Positions 48,205 through 56,803 of a stretch of 64,000 nt of DNA are shown here, piece by piece (the first letter of the stretch is position 1; each line of letters opens with the position of its first letter). The notes under the pieces were generated by a model that saw only the letters and a list, made by a program, of their open reading frames with translations, did not search any database and was not told where the DNA came from. Source of the stretch: Clostridiaceae bacterium (GTDB lineage Bacteria > Bacillota > Clostridia > Oscillospirales > Acutalibacteraceae); contig CAJGCA010000002.1 of the NCBI GenBank assembly GCA_904501705.1, forward strand, positions 1 through 64,000. Reading direction: 5' to 3'. A program made the translations under genes and the position numbers.

Positions 48205-48630
48205 ATGAGAGAAGTCATCATCGAAGTCACCGTACAGGTTCTGGGCGCGGTGCTAATGGGCGTGGTCAGCGTGGCTTTCGCCTATATCGGCAAGTGGATC
48301 GCCAAGACCAAGAAACTGGAAACCGTAGCCGTCGCCATGGATGAACTGGAGCGGGTGGTTAAGGCCGTGGTCGGGGATCTGGAGCAGACCATGGTTGGAA
48401 AGCTGAAAGCGTCTACCGAGGACGGGAAGCTATCCAAGACTGATATCGAATATCTGGGACACGAGCTTGTTTCCCGAACTGCCGATCAACTGAGTTACCC
48501 CGCTGCTAATGCGCTGGCTGCCGCCGGTTGCGACGTGGAATCCATGATTCACAGCATCGCCGAGTCCTATATCAACAAAATCAAGCGAGGCGAGGGCCTT
48601 ATCCTGGCCCCGGAAATCGTGGAACCCTAA
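48205..48630 (+). CDS. Holin-like membrane protein (LL-H type)
   Basis: 141 aa. One strong membrane helix (VLGAVLMGVVSVAFAYIGKW, residues 12-31), then a helical cytoplasmic region similar in layout to the phage LL-H holin superfamily. Its position inside the head module rather than after the tail genes is unusual. Confidence 0.65.
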   Translation: MREVIIEVTVQVLGAVLMGVVSVAFAYIGKWIAKTKKLETVAVAMDELERVVKAVVGDLEQTMVGKLKASTEDGKLSKTDIEYLGHELVSRTADQLSYPAANALAAAGCDVESMIHSIAESYINKIKRGEGLILAPEIVEP

Positions 48631-48636
48631 CAAAAA

Positions 48637-48669
48637 TGAATCCCCCACCGGCCTTGCATCGGTGGGGGT
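48637..48669 (+). terminator. GC-rich stem-loop
   Basis: 9-bp stem CCCCCACCG/CGGTGGGGG with no T-tract; may pause polymerase or protect mRNA between the two membrane-protein genes. Confidence 0.45.
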
Positions 48670-48700
48670 CACAAAAACGAGAACGATGGAGGATGCCAAA

Positions 48701-49003
48701 ATGGCCATGACGTTGGAAGACCAAGCCGTAAAACTCAAAGAGGTTGAGGATCGGAGCAAGGGAAACTCCCGCCGCATCGAGACCTTGGAGCAAAAAGTAG
48801 CGGACATCAGCGACGTGGTCGGTGTCCTCCAAGCCATGAAAAAGGACTTGGAATACCTATCGAAGAACGTAGACGAGACGAAAACGGATGTTAAGGCCAT
48901 CATGGAGAAACCAGCCAAGCGGTGGGACACTTTGGTGGAAAAGGTGCTGTGGGGCGTTCTGAGCGCAGTGCTGGCATTCGTTCTTGCCAAGGGCGGCCTG
49001 TAA
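48701..49003 (+). CDS. XhlA-like haemolysin/holin-accessory protein
   Basis: 100 aa. A coiled coil (RIETLEQKVADISDVVGVLQ) followed by a C-terminal membrane helix (VLWGVLSAVLAFVLAKGGL) is the XhlA layout. Adjacent to the holin-like gene, so the two may form the lysis membrane pair. Confidence 0.65.
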   Translation: MAMTLEDQAVKLKEVEDRSKGNSRRIETLEQKVADISDVVGVLQAMKKDLEYLSKNVDETKTDVKAIMEKPAKRWDTLVEKVLWGVLSAVLAFVLAKGGL

Positions 49004-49052
49004 GTTTCAAAGTTTCACCGAATTGTTGAAAGTATACTTTTAATTGAAACAT

Positions 49053-49126
49053 ACCGATCTGGTGTAACGGTAGCACATGGGACTTTGACTCCCACGGTGT
49101 TGGTTCAAGTCCAGCGGTCGGTGCCA
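49053..49126 (+). tRNA. tRNA-Gln(TTG)
   Basis: 74 nt with encoded CCA. Acceptor ACCGATC/GGTCGGT, anticodon arm TGGGA-CTTTGAC-TCCCA, T-loop TTCAAGT, discriminator G. All stems pair. Lies in the late operon between the holin-like and structural genes. Confidence 0.9.
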
Positions 49127-49151
49127 AAAAACCTGTAAAGAAGGTGACACG

Positions 49152-49484
49152 ATGACGATAGAGAGGGGAACAACGCAAGAGGTAAGAATAACCATTAAGG
49201 GCTGGGATCTTACTTCGTGCGATATATATGTGACCTTCAAGCAGGGGGCAAAATCCGTAACGAAGAAAACAATGGACAGCGTTGTGTTTTCAAACAACGC
49301 CACGAAAATTGTACTGACCCTGACGCAGCAGGAAACCATGGCATTCGACAACAACAAATCCGGGCTTGTTCAGGCGAGATGGATTGACCAAAACGGGATT
49401 GCCAGAAAAACAAAGACGGCTGCGTTTGACGTTGACCTTCTCCTGTATGAAGCCGTGCTGGTAAAGGATGATGGCGGTGAATAA
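49152..49484 (+). CDS. Small beta-rich structural-type protein
   Basis: 110 aa (MTIERGTTQEVRITIKGWDL). Strand pattern similar to phage upper-collar or fibre-attachment proteins with 'RGTT..V.I...G.DL....V.VTF.Q'. Probably virion-associated; family unnamed. It overlaps the next gene by 17 nt. Confidence 0.6.
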   Translation: MTIERGTTQEVRITIKGWDLTSCDIYVTFKQGAKSVTKKTMDSVVFSNNATKIVLTLTQQETMAFDNNKSGLVQARWIDQNGIARKTKTAAFDVDLLLYEAVLVKDDGGE

Positions 49485-49746
49485 AGGACCATCCATCATT
49501 ATCTCGGCAGAAAGCGGCGCAGAGATAGAACTTGATACAAACAAAAAAGGGCGCATAGACCTTGAGGTGACCGCCGGGGTATCTGCCGATGAGGAATACT
49601 TCGGACCGTACTCCGTAACGCCGTCAGATGTAGAACAGGTGATGAAGACGGCACAGAAGATCGCTTCAAAGGATATTGTCGTGAACCCAATCCCGTCGAA
49701 CTATGGGAAAATCGGGTGGAACGGGTCTATCCTTACGGTTTCATAA
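49468..49746 (+). CDS. Small structural-type protein
   Basis: 92 aa. The YFGPYSVTPSDVEQVM ... VVNPIPSNYGKI pattern is found in Firmicutes phage proteins of the collar/fibre region, including repeats in larger fibres. ATG at 49468; a second start is 3 nt later. Confidence 0.6.
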   Translation: MMAVNKGPSIIISAESGAEIELDTNKKGRIDLEVTAGVSADEEYFGPYSVTPSDVEQVMKTAQKIASKDIVVNPIPSNYGKIGWNGSILTVS

Positions 49747-49763
49747 AGGAGAATTAAGTAGCA

Positions 49764-50426
49764 ATGGCTAAAAACGTAGTCATAAATAATGTCGTATATC
49801 AGAGCGTACCGCAAGTTTCCATCCCTCTTTCCGGCTCGACCGGCACGGCGGATTTTTACGACACGTCCGACGCTACCCTCGACAGCGGCGGGAAAATGCT
49901 CGTTGGGAATACCGCCTACGCCAACGGCGTGAAATATGCGGGTTCGATTGAAACAAAGAAACAAAGCGATTTGACTGCGGTTGGCGCTTCCGTGACGGTC
50001 CCCGCCGGGTACTACGCATCACAAGTGTCAAAGGAAGTGGCCTCTGGCGAGGCTACCGCTCCTGCCTCCATCTCGGGGACATCCGCTTCCGTTTCTGCGG
50101 GAACAAACACGCTGACACTTTCCAAAACCGTATCCGTTACTCCGGTTGTGACTGAGGGTTATGTCGGGTCTGGCACGGCGGGGAACAGCGTCATATCGCT
50201 TACCGCAAGTGTAGCCACCAGGGGGGAGGGAACCATTACCCCCGGGACGAGCGACCAGAGCATAGCAAGTGGAACATACCTGGCTGGCAGTCAGACAATC
50301 AAGGGTGACAGCAACCTCCAAGCCCAAAATATTAAGAGCGGGGTCAGTATCTTTGGAGTGAACGGTTCGCTATCCGCCGCCACAGTGTCTCAAGATGGGA
50401 CAACAAAAGTCCTTACCGTATCGTAG
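49764..50426 (+). CDS. Fibre-like structural protein
   Basis: 220 aa, Ser/Thr/Gly/Ala-rich with beta-repeat composition (VASGEATAPASISGTSASVS) and DFYDTSDATLDSGGKMLVGN at the N-terminus. Shares its N-terminal pattern (MA.NV.I....Y..VP...IP..G) with the next protein, so both may attach to the same virion site. Confidence 0.6.
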   Translation: MAKNVVINNVVYQSVPQVSIPLSGSTGTADFYDTSDATLDSGGKMLVGNTAYANGVKYAGSIETKKQSDLTAVGASVTVPAGYYASQVSKEVASGEATAPASISGTSASVSAGTNTLTLSKTVSVTPVVTEGYVGSGTAGNSVISLTASVATRGEGTITPGTSDQSIASGTYLAGSQTIKGDSNLQAQNIKSGVSIFGVNGSLSAATVSQDGTTKVLTVS

Positions 50427-50438
50427 GGAGGCAGAGCC

Positions 50439-50996
50439 GTGGCGCAGAATGTAACCATAGCAGGAGCGTCGTACTCGGACGTTCCCTCAATCGAAGTCCC
50501 AAAGACGGGAGGAGGGATCGCAGGCTTCTACGATGTTTCTGAAACAACAGCAGAGGCTGAAGATGTGGCGGACGGCAAAGTATTTATAAGCGCCAACGGA
50601 ACGGTAACGATAGGGACTGCGACAGGAGCGATAGAGATGACACTCTTATCATACGGGAAAAGTACATGGGAGGAGTTCATTGCTGCATACAAGGCAAACA
50701 GCATCGTTTACTGCCGCGCCTCTTCAAATAGCAACCCGGCTTCGGGCAGCCAGACAAGGATGGCGTTTATGGCGTATGTCAGCAACGCAGACAACCCGAC
50801 AAATGTGGAGTTTCAGTATTACCGGTCGGTTTCTTCCCACTCTGCCACCCAACAGGGGGACCAAGTGTATGTCTACAAACTGGATAAGACCGCCGGGTGG
50901 AGCGTAATAGTTCGGGAGGCTTATACCAAAATTGCCGTAGGATCTGGACTGACATCGTCCTATAGCAACGGGACGCTTACTATCAGCCTCGCATGA
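50439..50996 (+). CDS. Fibre-like structural protein, GTG start
   Basis: 185 aa. The GTG at 50439 follows GGGAGGCAGAGCC. The N-terminus (AQNVTIAGASYSDVPSIEVP) parallels the previous protein; the rest is a beta-rich domain ending SGLTSSYSNGTLTISL, typical of phage fibre tips. Confidence 0.6.
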   Translation: MAQNVTIAGASYSDVPSIEVPKTGGGIAGFYDVSETTAEAEDVADGKVFISANGTVTIGTATGAIEMTLLSYGKSTWEEFIAAYKANSIVYCRASSNSNPASGSQTRMAFMAYVSNADNPTNVEFQYYRSVSSHSATQQGDQVYVYKLDKTAGWSVIVREAYTKIAVGSGLTSSYSNGTLTISLA

Positions 50997-51027
50997 AGCG
51001 GGAAACTTATCACGGAGGGCGATTATC

Positions 51028-51729
51028 ATGGGAACTACATTTGAGCAAATAGAATGTCAGGCCATGACTTATATAAAAAATGATTTGTCCCTCGACTGGG
51101 ACATGAAATACCGGTTGCCTGTTTTCTATCGGCGTATGTGGAACTATATGCAGGCGGCGAAGCCCCTGTTCAATCGGCCGCCCCAGATGATTACGCGGCT
51201 GAAAGGGTATACAGAACCTCAATACTGCGATGTTCTGTTTCCGGTGAAAGAAATAAGCGAAGACGGGACCGTGACGGCGGACACCGGGATTACTGGCATG
51301 GATATCTGCTCCGCCGGAGTGGTGTCCGAGGACGATCTTGGCAATCCAAGCTATGTCCCGCTAATTTTAAATAGCTACAATGCGGAAACTGGTGAGGTGG
51401 TGGTTTCCGGGAACGTGGGCTACGGCGATGAAATCGACATCGACTTCTACAAGAGCGGTGCTCTGGAAGCCGAACTGACCGACCCGGAGAAAGACATCCT
51501 CGCATTCTGCGTCTACGCCGTGTACGAGAAGCGTTTTGACAACAACATCTTGGAGCGCCAGTCAAAGGTGCGTGACGCCAACTTCACGACCATCTCCGAG
51601 GCCAGCCAGACGGCGGCTGGGACATCCCGCCAAACGGCGGTGGACAGCCAGCTCTTCGACAAGCTGCGGAAGTACGAGCAGGATGCGGTGTATTACAAGA
51701 CCGTACTGAACCAGAACATCCACCTTTAA
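51028..51729 (+). CDS. Head-tail connector-type protein
   Basis: 233 aa (MGTTFEQIECQAMTYIKNDL). N-terminal helices, a beta-rich centre and a helical C-terminus with QLFDKLRKYEQDAVYYKTV. Position between head and tail genes supports a connector/adaptor role. Confidence 0.6.
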   Translation: MGTTFEQIECQAMTYIKNDLSLDWDMKYRLPVFYRRMWNYMQAAKPLFNRPPQMITRLKGYTEPQYCDVLFPVKEISEDGTVTADTGITGMDICSAGVVSEDDLGNPSYVPLILNSYNAETGEVVVSGNVGYGDEIDIDFYKSGALEAELTDPEKDILAFCVYAVYEKRFDNNILERQSKVRDANFTTISEASQTAAGTSRQTAVDSQLFDKLRKYEQDAVYYKTVLNQNIHL

Positions 51730-51742
51730 GGAGGAAAGGCCC

Positions 51743-53059
51743 GTGGCAGACATTTCCAAAATGGCGCATACTGCCGGGACTCTATCCGGGGCCAACTGGT
51801 TCCCGCCGCTCAATAGTGCGGGAAATACCTCCGGCCTGCAAAAACAGTATTTTGCCGACGAAACGAGAGCCTACGCCCAACAAGTTGGGCATCTGGCCTC
51901 CAACGTGTTTATGGCAGACTGCCAAGGGCTGAACCCGGATGACTTCTTCGCATGGCAAAAGGTGAAGCTGCGGTCCATCCGGGCGGCGCAGGCGCAGACC
52001 GGCGAGACCATGCCGGAGGACTGGCAGAGAATCTACATTTTTGACCCGGCGAACCTCACGTATTTGCCCCAAGGGGCCATGCTGAAGTACAACGACAATA
52101 CATGGATCGTGTACAAGGGCAAAAACATCTCCGCCATCCACGGGAGCGCCGTAGTGCGGCGGTGCAACGCCGTCATCCATCTGCTGGACTGGTACGGGAA
52201 CATCGTGACCGTCCCCATGTCATACGCCAAGATGGGAACGCTTGGCAACGCCGAGCATACGACGGAAAACACGATCACCTCCAAGAACTATATGAACTGT
52301 ATTTGCCAGTTGAACGAGTACAGTTGGCAGTTCACGGAGAACACGCGCATCATTCTGGGCAACACGGCCTATGCAATGCGCGGTCTGGACAACTTCACGA
52401 GGGAGTATACCGACGACCCAGACAGCGTCCATCTGCTGGCATTCACTATTGAGCGGACGGAACTCCAGCCTTACGACAGCGTGGAGTACCAGGTGGCCGA
52501 TTACGGCGGATTTTCGTGGGATATCGCCGTCAACTGGAATAATTCCATGCTGGTCGGCACAACGCAGACTCTCAGCGTGACGAGCCGGAGAAACGGCGAG
52601 GCAGTGGAGAGCACGGACGAGAACCCGATTTCCTACGTTTTCGAGTCCAGCGACGAGGAAATCGCCACAGTGGACGAAAACGGCACGGTGACGGGCGTTG
52701 GTGAGGGAACGGTGACCATCACCGTTTCTCTGGCGGAAAACCCGGATATCACGCAGACGGTGGAGATTGAGGTCCCGGCGGCGGAAGCCGAAAACGTGTC
52801 GTTTACGACCACGATCCCGGCGTTTTTACACGAATTTGACGTGATAACGGTTTCGGCGGCCTATTTTGTAAGCGGAGAAGCCACCGACGAGCCGGTGGAG
52901 ATCTTGTTCTCTGGGCCTGCGGCAAGCGCGTACAGCGCTACCAAAAATGGGCAGAATACATACCGGATTATGTGCTATCACGCCAGCACGAAGCCGCTGG
53001 TTATCACAGCGGAATACGGATATCTACGTAAAATCGCAGAAATCCGGCTTATTACCTAA
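51743..53059 (+). CDS. Structural protein with Ig-like (BIG2) domain
   Basis: 438 aa, GTG start. Residues 1-265 are a mixed structural domain (WFPPLNSAGNTSGLQKQYFA...). Residues 275-350 are a bacterial Ig-like group 2 domain (TQTLSVTSRRNGEAV ... TVTGVGEGTVTITVSL). A third beta domain follows. Ig-like modules on phage capsids bind carbohydrates or host surfaces. Confidence 0.7.
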   Translation: MADISKMAHTAGTLSGANWFPPLNSAGNTSGLQKQYFADETRAYAQQVGHLASNVFMADCQGLNPDDFFAWQKVKLRSIRAAQAQTGETMPEDWQRIYIFDPANLTYLPQGAMLKYNDNTWIVYKGKNISAIHGSAVVRRCNAVIHLLDWYGNIVTVPMSYAKMGTLGNAEHTTENTITSKNYMNCICQLNEYSWQFTENTRIILGNTAYAMRGLDNFTREYTDDPDSVHLLAFTIERTELQPYDSVEYQVADYGGFSWDIAVNWNNSMLVGTTQTLSVTSRRNGEAVESTDENPISYVFESSDEEIATVDENGTVTGVGEGTVTITVSLAENPDITQTVEIEVPAAEAENVSFTTTIPAFLHEFDVITVSAAYFVSGEATDEPVEILFSGPAASAYSATKNGQNTYRIMCYHASTKPLVITAEYGYLRKIAEIRLIT

Positions 53060-53143
53060 GAAAAAACGGTCATTGTGGGAACAAAAGAAGCGTATGAGGG
53101 CCGGGGTGGGGGCCAGCTTCCTTAATAGGCGAGGAGTGTGTGA

Positions 53144-54205
53144 ATGGCAAAAATCAGTTTAGATGTCAAACAACACTGCGTCGAGATGTTCAAGAGGGGA
53201 AAAAACTCCAAGAATATCTACAACGAATACTTTCATGCCGCACACCCAGAAATGGGCTATGAGACCTTTCGGCACCATCTGAAATACTGGAAACGAAAGC
53301 AAATGGCGGACACCGCAACGCAATCCGCCGGGACATATCCAGGGTTTATTGCACACGGGGCCACCGTTCAGGTCAACGGCCACGGAGAAATGGTGCAGGC
53401 GTGGATCAAGCAACACGTAGATGACGGCTGGTACAGCGAACTTCTGGAGAACATCCGGGAAAGCACAGCGCCAAGGCTGATTAAGCGTAAAGAGGGTAAA
53501 AGTGAGCCTCAGATGCTTGAAATACCCCTTTATGACCAGCATTTCCCCCTTTACGACCATGAGGACACGCTCACCGAACTGCTGGAAATCATCCAGTCCA
53601 AACGATGGGAAGAAATCAACATTGCCATCGGGCAGGATATGCTTCACAACGACGATATGCGTGGGAGGACTTCTTCCGGCAGAGCCATCGAGAAGGTAGA
53701 CATGGTCAAAGCGTGGAACATGGCGCGGGACTTCTGGTTCACGGTCATTTCCGCCTGCTTGGAGCAGGGGGATACGGTAAAAGTCCTGTATTCCAAGGGC
53801 AACCACGACGAGAGCATGAGCTGGGCGTTCGTCCAGATGCTCAAGGCGATGTTTCCACAAGTGTGGTTCGATGATTCCATGGCGCAGCGAAAGTGCATTT
53901 CGTGGAGGAACTGCTTCATCGGCATCACCCACGGCGCTTACAAAAAGTCGAACAAAAATGACCTTCGCGGTCAGTTTACGATACAGTTCGCCGAAGAATT
54001 TGCCAAAGCCAAAGTGCGGGAAATACACGCCGGACACCTCCACAACGAGGATGAGCAAGATATCTACGGCGTGATGGTCCGCCGACTGGCACGAAAGGGA
54101 ACGACGGATGAATGGAGCGACGACGAGGGCTTCGTCGGAGCGCACGACCGGTTCATGGTCTTCCGGTGGAAGCCGGGGCGGCTGGCCGGGATCGAGTATG
54201 TTTAA
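53144..54205 (+). CDS. Metallophosphoesterase-like protein with N-terminal helix-turn-helix
   Basis: 353 aa. Residues 1-55 look like a helix-turn-helix (VKQHCVEMFKRGKNSKNIYN). The remainder carries calcineurin-type motifs in order: YDQHFPLYDH near residue 129, GQDMLHND near 166, SKGNHDE near 225, ITHGAYKK near 264, HAGHLHNE near 300. The usual first D-x-H is represented by YDQH. It may cut or process DNA or RNA; it lies in the tail module between connector and tail genes. Confidence 0.75.
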   Translation: MAKISLDVKQHCVEMFKRGKNSKNIYNEYFHAAHPEMGYETFRHHLKYWKRKQMADTATQSAGTYPGFIAHGATVQVNGHGEMVQAWIKQHVDDGWYSELLENIRESTAPRLIKRKEGKSEPQMLEIPLYDQHFPLYDHEDTLTELLEIIQSKRWEEINIAIGQDMLHNDDMRGRTSSGRAIEKVDMVKAWNMARDFWFTVISACLEQGDTVKVLYSKGNHDESMSWAFVQMLKAMFPQVWFDDSMAQRKCISWRNCFIGITHGAYKKSNKNDLRGQFTIQFAEEFAKAKVREIHAGHLHNEDEQDIYGVMVRRLARKGTTDEWSDDEGFVGAHDRFMVFRWKPGRLAGIEYV

Positions 54206-54217
54206 GGAGAAACCAAA

Positions 54218-54529
54218 ATGGACTGCAAGTTTGCCTACATAAAGAAAAAAATCCCCTATGTCCTGTGCCTGAAGGAGACGGAGCCGGACGGATACGACCG
54301 GAAAGCTTTGTTCAGCGCCATGTGTCCGCACCAGGAGTATTGCCATAAGCTGGACTGCCACAAGCTGACCCCGGAGTGGGTGGGCTGCCTGAAGTTGCGT
54401 GAGAACGTCCAGAACGGCGCAGAAGTTGCGTTTGTTGCGGATGCGTCCGAGGATGCCCCAGCTACGAAAACGCGCCAGAAACGGCGCAGAAAGGCCGCAG
54501 AGGAAACCCAAGAGGCTGTCGAAGAGTAA
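54218..54529 (+). CDS. Small Cys-containing protein with Lys-rich tail
   Basis: 103 aa. CPHQEYCHKLDCHKLTPEWV is a Cys/His cluster; the C-terminus is basic then acidic (KTRQKRRRKAAEETQEAVEE). Possibly an accessory to the phosphoesterase just upstream. Confidence 0.6.
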   Translation: MDCKFAYIKKKIPYVLCLKETEPDGYDRKALFSAMCPHQEYCHKLDCHKLTPEWVGCLKLRENVQNGAEVAFVADASEDAPATKTRQKRRRKAAEETQEAVEE

Positions 54530-54562
54530 ACAAGAAACTTTGCAGGCGGAAGGAGAATTTAT

Positions 54563-55207
54563 ATGCCTGACTATCACATTACTATTTCCACCGACATCAT
54601 CAAACAGGCAAAAAGCTATGTGCCCGTGAGCGAGAAGCAGACGGTGTCCCGCGCCATTGCGTTTTTCTGCTGCGAAGCGGTACAGCCGAACATGGCAAGT
54701 TCCATGGACGGACTGCCGAAGCTGACCATGATGGTGCAGGAAAACCGGAAACTGCGACAGCAGTTCCAGATGGGGCTTCTGGCAGACTATCTGGGGGCTG
54801 AATACAGCGTGGACTTTGTGCGGCTCCCCGGCGAAAACGGCGAGACTGTCGAGCAGCCGCTGTCGCACTGCATGGCAGAAGAGGACTACGACCTCTGGGC
54901 GTCCTCCCATGTCATGAACCAGTTGGAAAGGCTGAAAAAGGTCAAGGAGCATGAAGTAGCCGACAAGGTGTTCGACATCCTGTACGACTACAAGAACTAC
55001 GAAAACATGATCTCCGCCGCCATCCGGGACTACATGGAACAGATGAACAACGACTTCAATCGTGTAGCCGAGTACATCTCCCTGTTCGCCACCGAGGAGG
55101 TTGCGCAGGCTGTGACAAAGAGCCTGATGGAGTCCAAGGAGGATCTCCGAGAAGTGCTGGATAACGTCAAGGCGTACAAGAAAAAGAAAGGTGGGGCCGA
55201 TGGCTGA
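54563..55207 (+). CDS. Helical tail-module protein
   Basis: 214 aa. Residues 1-45 look like a ribbon-helix-helix-type start (YHITISTDIIKQAKSYVPVS); the remainder is helical with a C-terminal basic coil (ESKEDLREVLDNVKAYKKKK). No family assigned. It overlaps the next gene by 8 nt. Confidence 0.6.
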   Translation: MPDYHITISTDIIKQAKSYVPVSEKQTVSRAIAFFCCEAVQPNMASSMDGLPKLTMMVQENRKLRQQFQMGLLADYLGAEYSVDFVRLPGENGETVEQPLSHCMAEEDYDLWASSHVMNQLERLKKVKEHEVADKVFDILYDYKNYENMISAAIRDYMEQMNNDFNRVAEYISLFATEEVAQAVTKSLMESKEDLREVLDNVKAYKKKKGGADG

Positions 55208-55880
55208 CGCATGGACTGCCCAGGAGCCTACCCATGAAAGTCCATACTGGCCGTACCGGAAGACCAACGAGGCGGACACCTTGGCGGGGATGGAGCAGAT
55301 CCCCTACATAGTGGTGAAATACCTCATGGATTTACCGGACGGCACTGGATACATTCCACCTTCGGACAACCGATACCCAAGGGCGAGGCTGAAAAAGCTT
55401 CTGTACTGGGACACGCCACTGCCGCTGGCGCAGCCTCTGCCGACCGCCGAGCAGACCAAGGCGCTGCTGTTCGACCCGGAGAACCCGGACAGGCCGCCCG
55501 ACACGGAGAGGGGCTACCGCTTCTTCCCCCAGAACATGACGCAGCAGAGCATGGCGTGGTCAAAGTCCCTGGTGCGTGTGTATCTCTCCGATGCCTCCGT
55601 TCTTCCGAGCAAGGAGATGTACGTCACCCGGCAGGATGTGGTATTCGACGTGGTCGTGAACGTAAGCATCGAGAGCAACACCGGGATGACGGCATCCAGC
55701 CGAGCATACGACATCGTGCAGGCTATCCGGGAGGCTACTGCCGGTGTGAATTTCGGAGGAGTCGGTCCCATGACCCTGCGCCGCATCACCAAGATCGACG
55801 ATGAGAGAAACTTCCTGGGGTACAAAATCTACACCTACATTGATTGGTGCGCAGACGCACCGAACCCATTCTTCAGTTAA
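55200..55880 (+). CDS. Tail completion-type protein
   Basis: 226 aa. NTGMTASSRAYDIVQAIREA ... GPMTLRRITKIDDERNFLGY ... IDWCADAPNPFF has the look of tail-terminator/completion proteins, which come just before the tail tube. The call is mainly from position. Confidence 0.55.
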   Translation: MADAWTAQEPTHESPYWPYRKTNEADTLAGMEQIPYIVVKYLMDLPDGTGYIPPSDNRYPRARLKKLLYWDTPLPLAQPLPTAEQTKALLFDPENPDRPPDTERGYRFFPQNMTQQSMAWSKSLVRVYLSDASVLPSKEMYVTRQDVVFDVVVNVSIESNTGMTASSRAYDIVQAIREATAGVNFGGVGPMTLRRITKIDDERNFLGYKIYTYIDWCADAPNPFFS

Positions 55881-55930
55881 AGAGCGCCAAGAGCGCCATC
55901 CTTGCAAAAACGAAGGAGTGGCGCATTTTT
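55881..55930 (+). terminator. Terminator containing the AGAGCGCC repeat, copy 2
   Basis: The 17-bp repeat at 55881-55897 is followed by a stem GCGCCA.CCTT/AAGG..TGGCGC and ATTTTT (to 55930). It separates connector and tail genes. Confidence 0.65.
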
Positions 55931-55958
55931 GCTATCTAAAGCGGGAAAAGGAGTTTAT

Positions 55959-56783
55959 ATGGCCGCTTTTATAGATAAATACACACGGCAAGTCCGGCAC
56001 AACGCCCCTGTCGATTATGCCGGACTGACATTCTACCCGTTGACCGTTGACAAGTATGAACTTTACGCAAAAGCAAAACAGGCTTTCGAGCTTATGCAAA
56101 GTTCCTTGAAGGTCCCCAAGCTTGCCCGTCTGCCATGGTGCGCCTGTTTATGGGCGCTGGACGAGCAGTGCCTGGAGCAAACCGGGAAACCCGGATGTTT
56201 TCTGACCGACGTTCTATGCGTTCTGGTGGAGGTTCTTCGGCTCGAACCGTTCAGCGACGCGGCCAACGGAGGGCAGACTTCCTATCCGATATTCCCGGCG
56301 TTCAAAGATGGCGAACTGACGGGTATCGCCATCGGACGCAGTTTCCTTGACCGCATATTGCTGGATATGCGGCAGATGAACGACATCCGGCAAATCATAG
56401 CCGCCCAGAACGGTTATGAGATACCGGACGAAAGCTGGAATCCAGACCTTGTTCGGGCCGCCCAGTATAACGCGCAGGGCAAAAACGCAGGCATAAAATT
56501 TGATTTGGAAACGCTTGTGTACTCTGTTGCCCTCCACTGGAACTGCAAGGCAGAAGAGGTTTGGGATTGGCCGATACGAAAATTTCAACAGGCGCAGGGT
56601 GCCATAGACAGGAGCTTGAATTATCAGATTTACACTCTGGCAAGCGCCACCGGGCTTGTGAAATTTGACAAGGGAAATCCCTATCCCACATGGAAGTTTG
56701 ATAAGCACTCGGATATGCCCGCCGGTTTCCGAACGATCGCAGAAATCGAGGAGACTACGCATGGAATGATCCAGGGAGCTTAA
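55959..56783 (+). CDS. Tail-module protein
   Basis: 274 aa from the ATG at 55959 (AAAAGGAG upstream). An alpha/beta N-terminus (YAGLTFYPLTVDKYELYAKA) is followed by a helical region with LVYSVALHWNCKAEEVWDWP, a pattern seen in tail chaperone-region proteins. The tail chaperone position normally follows the tube, so assignment is uncertain. Confidence 0.55.
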   Translation: MAAFIDKYTRQVRHNAPVDYAGLTFYPLTVDKYELYAKAKQAFELMQSSLKVPKLARLPWCACLWALDEQCLEQTGKPGCFLTDVLCVLVEVLRLEPFSDAANGGQTSYPIFPAFKDGELTGIAIGRSFLDRILLDMRQMNDIRQIIAAQNGYEIPDESWNPDLVRAAQYNAQGKNAGIKFDLETLVYSVALHWNCKAEEVWDWPIRKFQQAQGAIDRSLNYQIYTLASATGLVKFDKGNPYPTWKFDKHSDMPAGFRTIAEIEETTHGMIQGA

Positions 56784-56803
56784 AGTAATTAAGGAGTGAG
56801 AAA

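Noticed and set aside
53159..55279. 706-codon open frame on the minus strand
   Set aside because: It lies opposite four plus-strand genes with ribosome sites and recognisable motifs; composition is that of an antisense shadow in GC-rich DNA.
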